NCBI GenBank assembly: GCA_035540915.1
Contig: DATLFQ010000162.1
Span: forward strand, 1-6,637
Source of the DNA: DATLFQ01 sp035540915
GTDB taxonomy: Bacteria; Actinomycetota; Acidimicrobiia; Acidimicrobiales; GCA-2861595
Length of the DNA: 6,637 bases
Direction: 5' to 3'
Under the pieces are notes generated by a model that saw nothing but the letters and a program-made list of their open reading frames with translations, had not been told where the DNA came from and did no database searches. Shown piece by piece: positions 6,436-6,637 of this stretch; the stretch's first letter is position 1; each line of letters begins with the position of its first letter. The translations under genes were made by a program, and so were the position numbers.

Positions 6436-6637
6436 TCAGTCCCGGTCGAGGGCGCCGGCCGGGCGGACGGCGGACCGGTCCACCGGCGGGGCGACGAGGT
6501 CGGGGGCCAGGTCGGCGAGCGGCACGGTGACGAACGGTCGCTGGCGCCAACGCGGGTGCGGCACCTGCAGGTCCGGCTCGTCCACCACGAGGTCGCCCAC
6601 CAGGAGCACATCGACGTCGAGCGGCCGCGGGCCCCAG
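6436..6637 (-). CDS. folK: 2-amino-4-hydroxy-6-hydroxymethyldihydropteridine pyrophosphokinase (5' part beyond window)
   Basis: Transfers pyrophosphate from ATP to 6-hydroxymethyl-7,8-dihydropterin in folate synthesis. Only the last 66 codons are inside the window. They open with WGPRPLDVDVLL, which fits the HPPK signature G-P-R-x-x-D-[LIV]-D-[LIVM]-[LIVM] and contains the two aspartates that bind the catalytic magnesium ions (Asp95 and Asp97 in E. coli). VPHPRWRQRPFVTVPLADLAP, a typical HPPK C-terminal segment, follows in the same frame. The stop is TGA at 6438-6436. In actinobacteria folK usually follows folP and folB and precedes the pantothenate genes, so those genes are expected just beyond the right edge. 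The identity is firm despite truncation; the start cannot be seen. Confidence 0.95.
   Translation of the reverse strand, partial: WGPRPLDVDVLLVGDLVVDEPDLQVPHPRWRQRPFVTVPLADLAPDLVAPPVDRSAVRPAGALDRD

Overview
The window is a compact, very GC-rich block (codon third positions almost all G or C) in which every recognisable gene lies on the minus strand. GC content, codon use and gene order (folK ... panC-nadB-nadC-coaX-lysS) point to Actinomycetota. A deep-branching lineage such as Acidimicrobiia is my guess and is not proven by anything in the window.

Layout in transcription order, from right to left: (1) the last 66 codons of folK (folate biosynthesis), cut by the right edge; (2) a lipoprotein with a C-terminal DM13 domain, 21 bp after folK; (3) a 173 bp gap with several GC-rich hairpins, the only sizeable non-coding stretch; (4) panC; (5) a 73-nt spacer before the preferred nadB start, holding a doubtful 26-codon ORF; (6) nadB, nadC and coaX, packed with overlaps of 1 to 8 nt; (7) lysS, 4 bp after coaX, whose 3' end with motif 3 lies beyond the left edge. 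No stretch longer than 300 bp lacks a gene. I saw no tRNA, rRNA, CRISPR, insertion sequence or phage feature.

The genes are mostly cofactor housekeeping. FolK feeds folate synthesis. PanC makes pantothenate and CoaX phosphorylates it, the first step to CoA. NadB and NadC carry out the first and third steps of de novo NAD synthesis from aspartate; nadA is not in the window. LysS charges tRNA-Lys. panD, which supplies the beta-alanine for PanC and often sits beside panC, is not between panC and nadB here.

I did not find a convincing new multi-gene system. The points most worth a second look are the DM13 lipoprotein embedded in a cofactor operon, the 4-nt stop/start overlaps around the panC-nadB spacer, substitutions in two conserved NadB motifs with the recognised active-site residues retained, and a 12-bp perfect hairpin just upstream of panC.
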